From positions 46,518,344 to 46,582,343 of the forward strand of contig NC_059474.1 in assembly GCF_018139145.2 (NCBI RefSeq): a DNA stretch of 64,000 bases. Direction: 5' to 3'. The translations under genes and the position numbers were made by a program. The notes under the pieces were generated by a model. It ran no database searches, was not told where the DNA came from, and saw only the letters and a program-made list of their open reading frames with translations. Positions within the stretch are counted from its first letter, which is position 1. Every line of letters begins with the position of its first letter. Positions 61,757 to 64,000 of this stretch are shown here, piece after piece. Source of the stretch: Gymnogyps californianus (lineage: Eukaryota; Chordata; Aves; Accipitriformes; Cathartidae).

Positions 61757-62949
61757 TTTTTCATTTTTGTGAGGGTCTGTTTACAGAGAAGGAGGCTATA
61801 AATGCTCAGTGAGAGGTAGAATCCAGCATTCCAGCTAGTTTTACAGAATTAAAACAGTGTCAGATCAGCTGGAAAACCAAACAAATACAAAACAAATGTT
61901 ATTGAATAAATTATCATCTGCTGAATAATGTGTTTAAATACTCTTCAGACAGATGTAATGATTGCTTACATATGGAAAGAGAGGAGGGAGAAGAGCAGGT
62001 GAACTAAGGGATGGATTTGAGATAGACAAACCTTGAACCTCTTTCCTTGTGAGTCTGCTGATACTGAAAAAGTGACCTGGGATTTCAGCAGAAGAGCAAA
62101 AAGTTAGGTCTTCTCTTTGCAACAACTACATATCAGCAATGATTAGTTTCAGATGGGGAGGTAAACTTCCAATTCCTAAAGGCACCTTGAGGCTCCAGTC
62201 ATCATTTCATTGTTTCCTGTGCAGAACGGGAGGAGAAAAGGCATCAGGATTGTGTGGCTGAGGTGAAGTCCTTCAGCTGGCTGAGAAGGGACTGCACAGG
62301 ACAGGACCACGCAGCAGCCAAGCCCAGGGCAGCTCCCTTTCACAACTGTGATGCTTCTCCACCCTGCGTGGTTCTTGCAGACTGTGTTCTCTAGGATGTT
62401 AACATTAGCAAAAGATGTTTCACATCAAAGCCTCATTTCCCTCAGGACAAGGTATATTTTAATTCCTCTAACTTGTTTCTCACTATATTGACACTGGTAA
62501 GTCCCTGTCAGATTAATTCCTTCTTTCTTTCCCCTTTTCCTTTTTTTTTTTGTCAGAATTTCTTTTATAAGTACAGTCAAATAATTTTCAGGGCTGAATC
62601 AATGTCTAAACTAGATGCATTTTCCTCCAGAGAACTGGAATAAATAGTTATTTACACTTCAGCTCTCTAATGGGCTGTTTTAAAGAATGACTACTTATTT
62701 TAGTGTTGAGTTGAACAAGAGACTAAGAAGACAGCTTCATGGTTTAGACAGCAATTTTTTCAAAGCAGACTTGGATCACTAATTTCTTCCGGAATTGGAC
62801 AAAACAGCATACCATGCAGAACTCAGCTGGAGTATCACTTATTTCAATTCAGTTTTATTAAGAAAAAATGAAATATCAGTTTATTCTCAGATTGCATTTC
62901 ATATCTAAGTTGTAAGTAAGCAAATAAATGAACAGGAATTGATTTCACC

Positions 62950-62965
62950 TTTTTTTTTTTTTTTT
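62950..62965. repeat. T16 homopolymer tract
   Basis: An uninterrupted T run followed by AATATATAG. Confidence 0.8.
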
Positions 62966-64000
62966 AATATATAGTCTGCTAGCTTACCTCATTCTAACAG
63001 CACTTTCCTTCACATCAATAACAAACTCACTCAAATTTTTAGAATGCTTTTTCATTCATGCTTTTCCCAGGACATCTTTGTAGAAGACAAGGTATGTAAA
63101 ATCCCAGCCTAGAGATCATCCCAGAGGTCAATGGGATTTTTGTCATTAATATTTAATCTGATCATTTTGGGGGGGAAAAAAAAAGGGAAAGTTCAATTCT
63201 TATCTGTACCAAATATATTAAGGCTACAACTAAGAACAACTCCAAGACATTGGTATTGTCTGAAAATTGAGGTTTCTTCATAGATTCCCTGATATAGTGC
63301 TTGGAGGACTAATTCACTTGCCCTCCTGTCCTTCAGCTAAACTGAACACTATAATCATTCTTATTCTAAAATAGCTTATTATGCCGTTCCCTCTGCTTTC
63401 ACCATCCGGCTGCAAATAGGCATTGACCAACTAAAGGATCTGCCTTTTTCTTAGCTTCACTATTTCCATCAATCTGGTGAACATACATGCATACAAACTT
63501 TTTCTGCCTTCTTGATTTGATATGTAACCAAACAAGCAATGAGTTATTATGTTTGCAAAGCTAATGTAGGATAACACTTGAATTTCGTTAGGTGTTAAGC
63601 TTATTGCTCCTATGAAAATAATGTCAAATTCTCAAATACTTCTACAAAATAGAATCTGGTAGTAACTTTTGTAAAATCTTTGAAAGAAACTTGCTGAACA
63701 CCCAAATAAAAGCTTGCTAAAATGTTTTGGCTATATAAAACTCTGTCTGAGAGCCATAATATTGAGTGAGATGAAAAGGAACAGCAAAAGGGACAAATAA
63801 TTCCCATTTCTGGTGAAAGCTATGGTTGCTGTTACTGACAAAAGGCATTGCAAGTCCACAATGAGACCTGAAATTCATATCTGGCTGATAGAAAAAGCCT
63901 GATGGGGTGCGTAAGGAAGAGGAAGTATTCTGTAGTTGAAAGGAGGAAACAGTATGAGGGAAAGATATACAGTGGAAAGAAAAAGGTATTGCTATTCTTC

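Larger units (their letters stand above)
54546..64000. other. AT-rich unique non-coding stretch
   Basis: No gene or mobile element was recognised in this last 9.5 kb. It contains a (TA)n run (58202-58216), a T-rich tract (59119-59148), T16 (62950-62965), a 19-bp imperfect tandem duplication (61719-61756) and a candidate cluster of transcription-factor motifs around 57130-57260. A G+C-richer patch lies at 62220-62390. Open frames are short. Confidence 0.55.

Noticed and set aside
1..64000. CRISPR arrays, tRNA or rRNA genes, prokaryotic operons
   Set aside because: No regularly spaced repeats, no tRNA B-box with cloverleaf, no rRNA-like conserved blocks and no tandem long open frames were seen. 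The window is eukaryotic non-coding DNA.
1..64000. A previously undescribed multi-gene system
   Set aside because: There is no cluster of related genes. The only firm coding remains are LINE fragments, and the three exon-like segments are isolated and unsupported by partner exons.

Overview
The window looks like AT-rich vertebrate nuclear DNA, most probably from a bird. The best clue is a CR1 non-LTR retrotransposon at about 44126-45293. It is truncated at its 5' end and closes with two copies of the octamer ATTCTATG, the usual end of avian CR1 elements. The low repeat density, many A and T homopolymers and lack of bacterial gene structure agree. Other sauropsids such as a crocodilian or turtle cannot be strictly excluded.

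No confident host protein-coding gene, tRNA, rRNA or CRISPR array was found. Nearly all open frames are short and look like chance. I read the window as a gene desert or the inside of a very long intron.

Layout: 1-11.7 kb is unique AT-rich sequence with one possible retrocopy tail (about 4620-4780) and one weak exon-like segment (5674-5806). An ancient CR1/L3-like LINE relic lies antisense at 11.70-12.86 kb. A short antisense CR1 3' end is at 16.43-16.57 kb. MIR/L2-tail-like fragments lie near 21.23-21.54 kb and 32.03-32.16 kb. An exon-like open segment with good splice signals is at 23534-23714 (+). A decayed coding-like stretch of unknown origin is at 26372-26817 (-). A perfect 55-bp tandem duplication is at 41461-41570, and a cysteine-rich exon-like segment is at 42771-42896 (-). 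The younger CR1 is at 44.13-45.29 kb. A second ancient LINE relic, spanning much of an ORF2, runs sense at about 48.88-50.96 kb. The rest, to 64 kb, is unique AT-rich sequence.

The recognisable elements are mostly LINE remains of two ages, and I see no operon-like or multi-gene system. The most informative points are the two old LINE relics that still show reverse-transcriptase motifs, the loss of both catalytic aspartates in the younger CR1, and three exon-like segments that transcript data could test.
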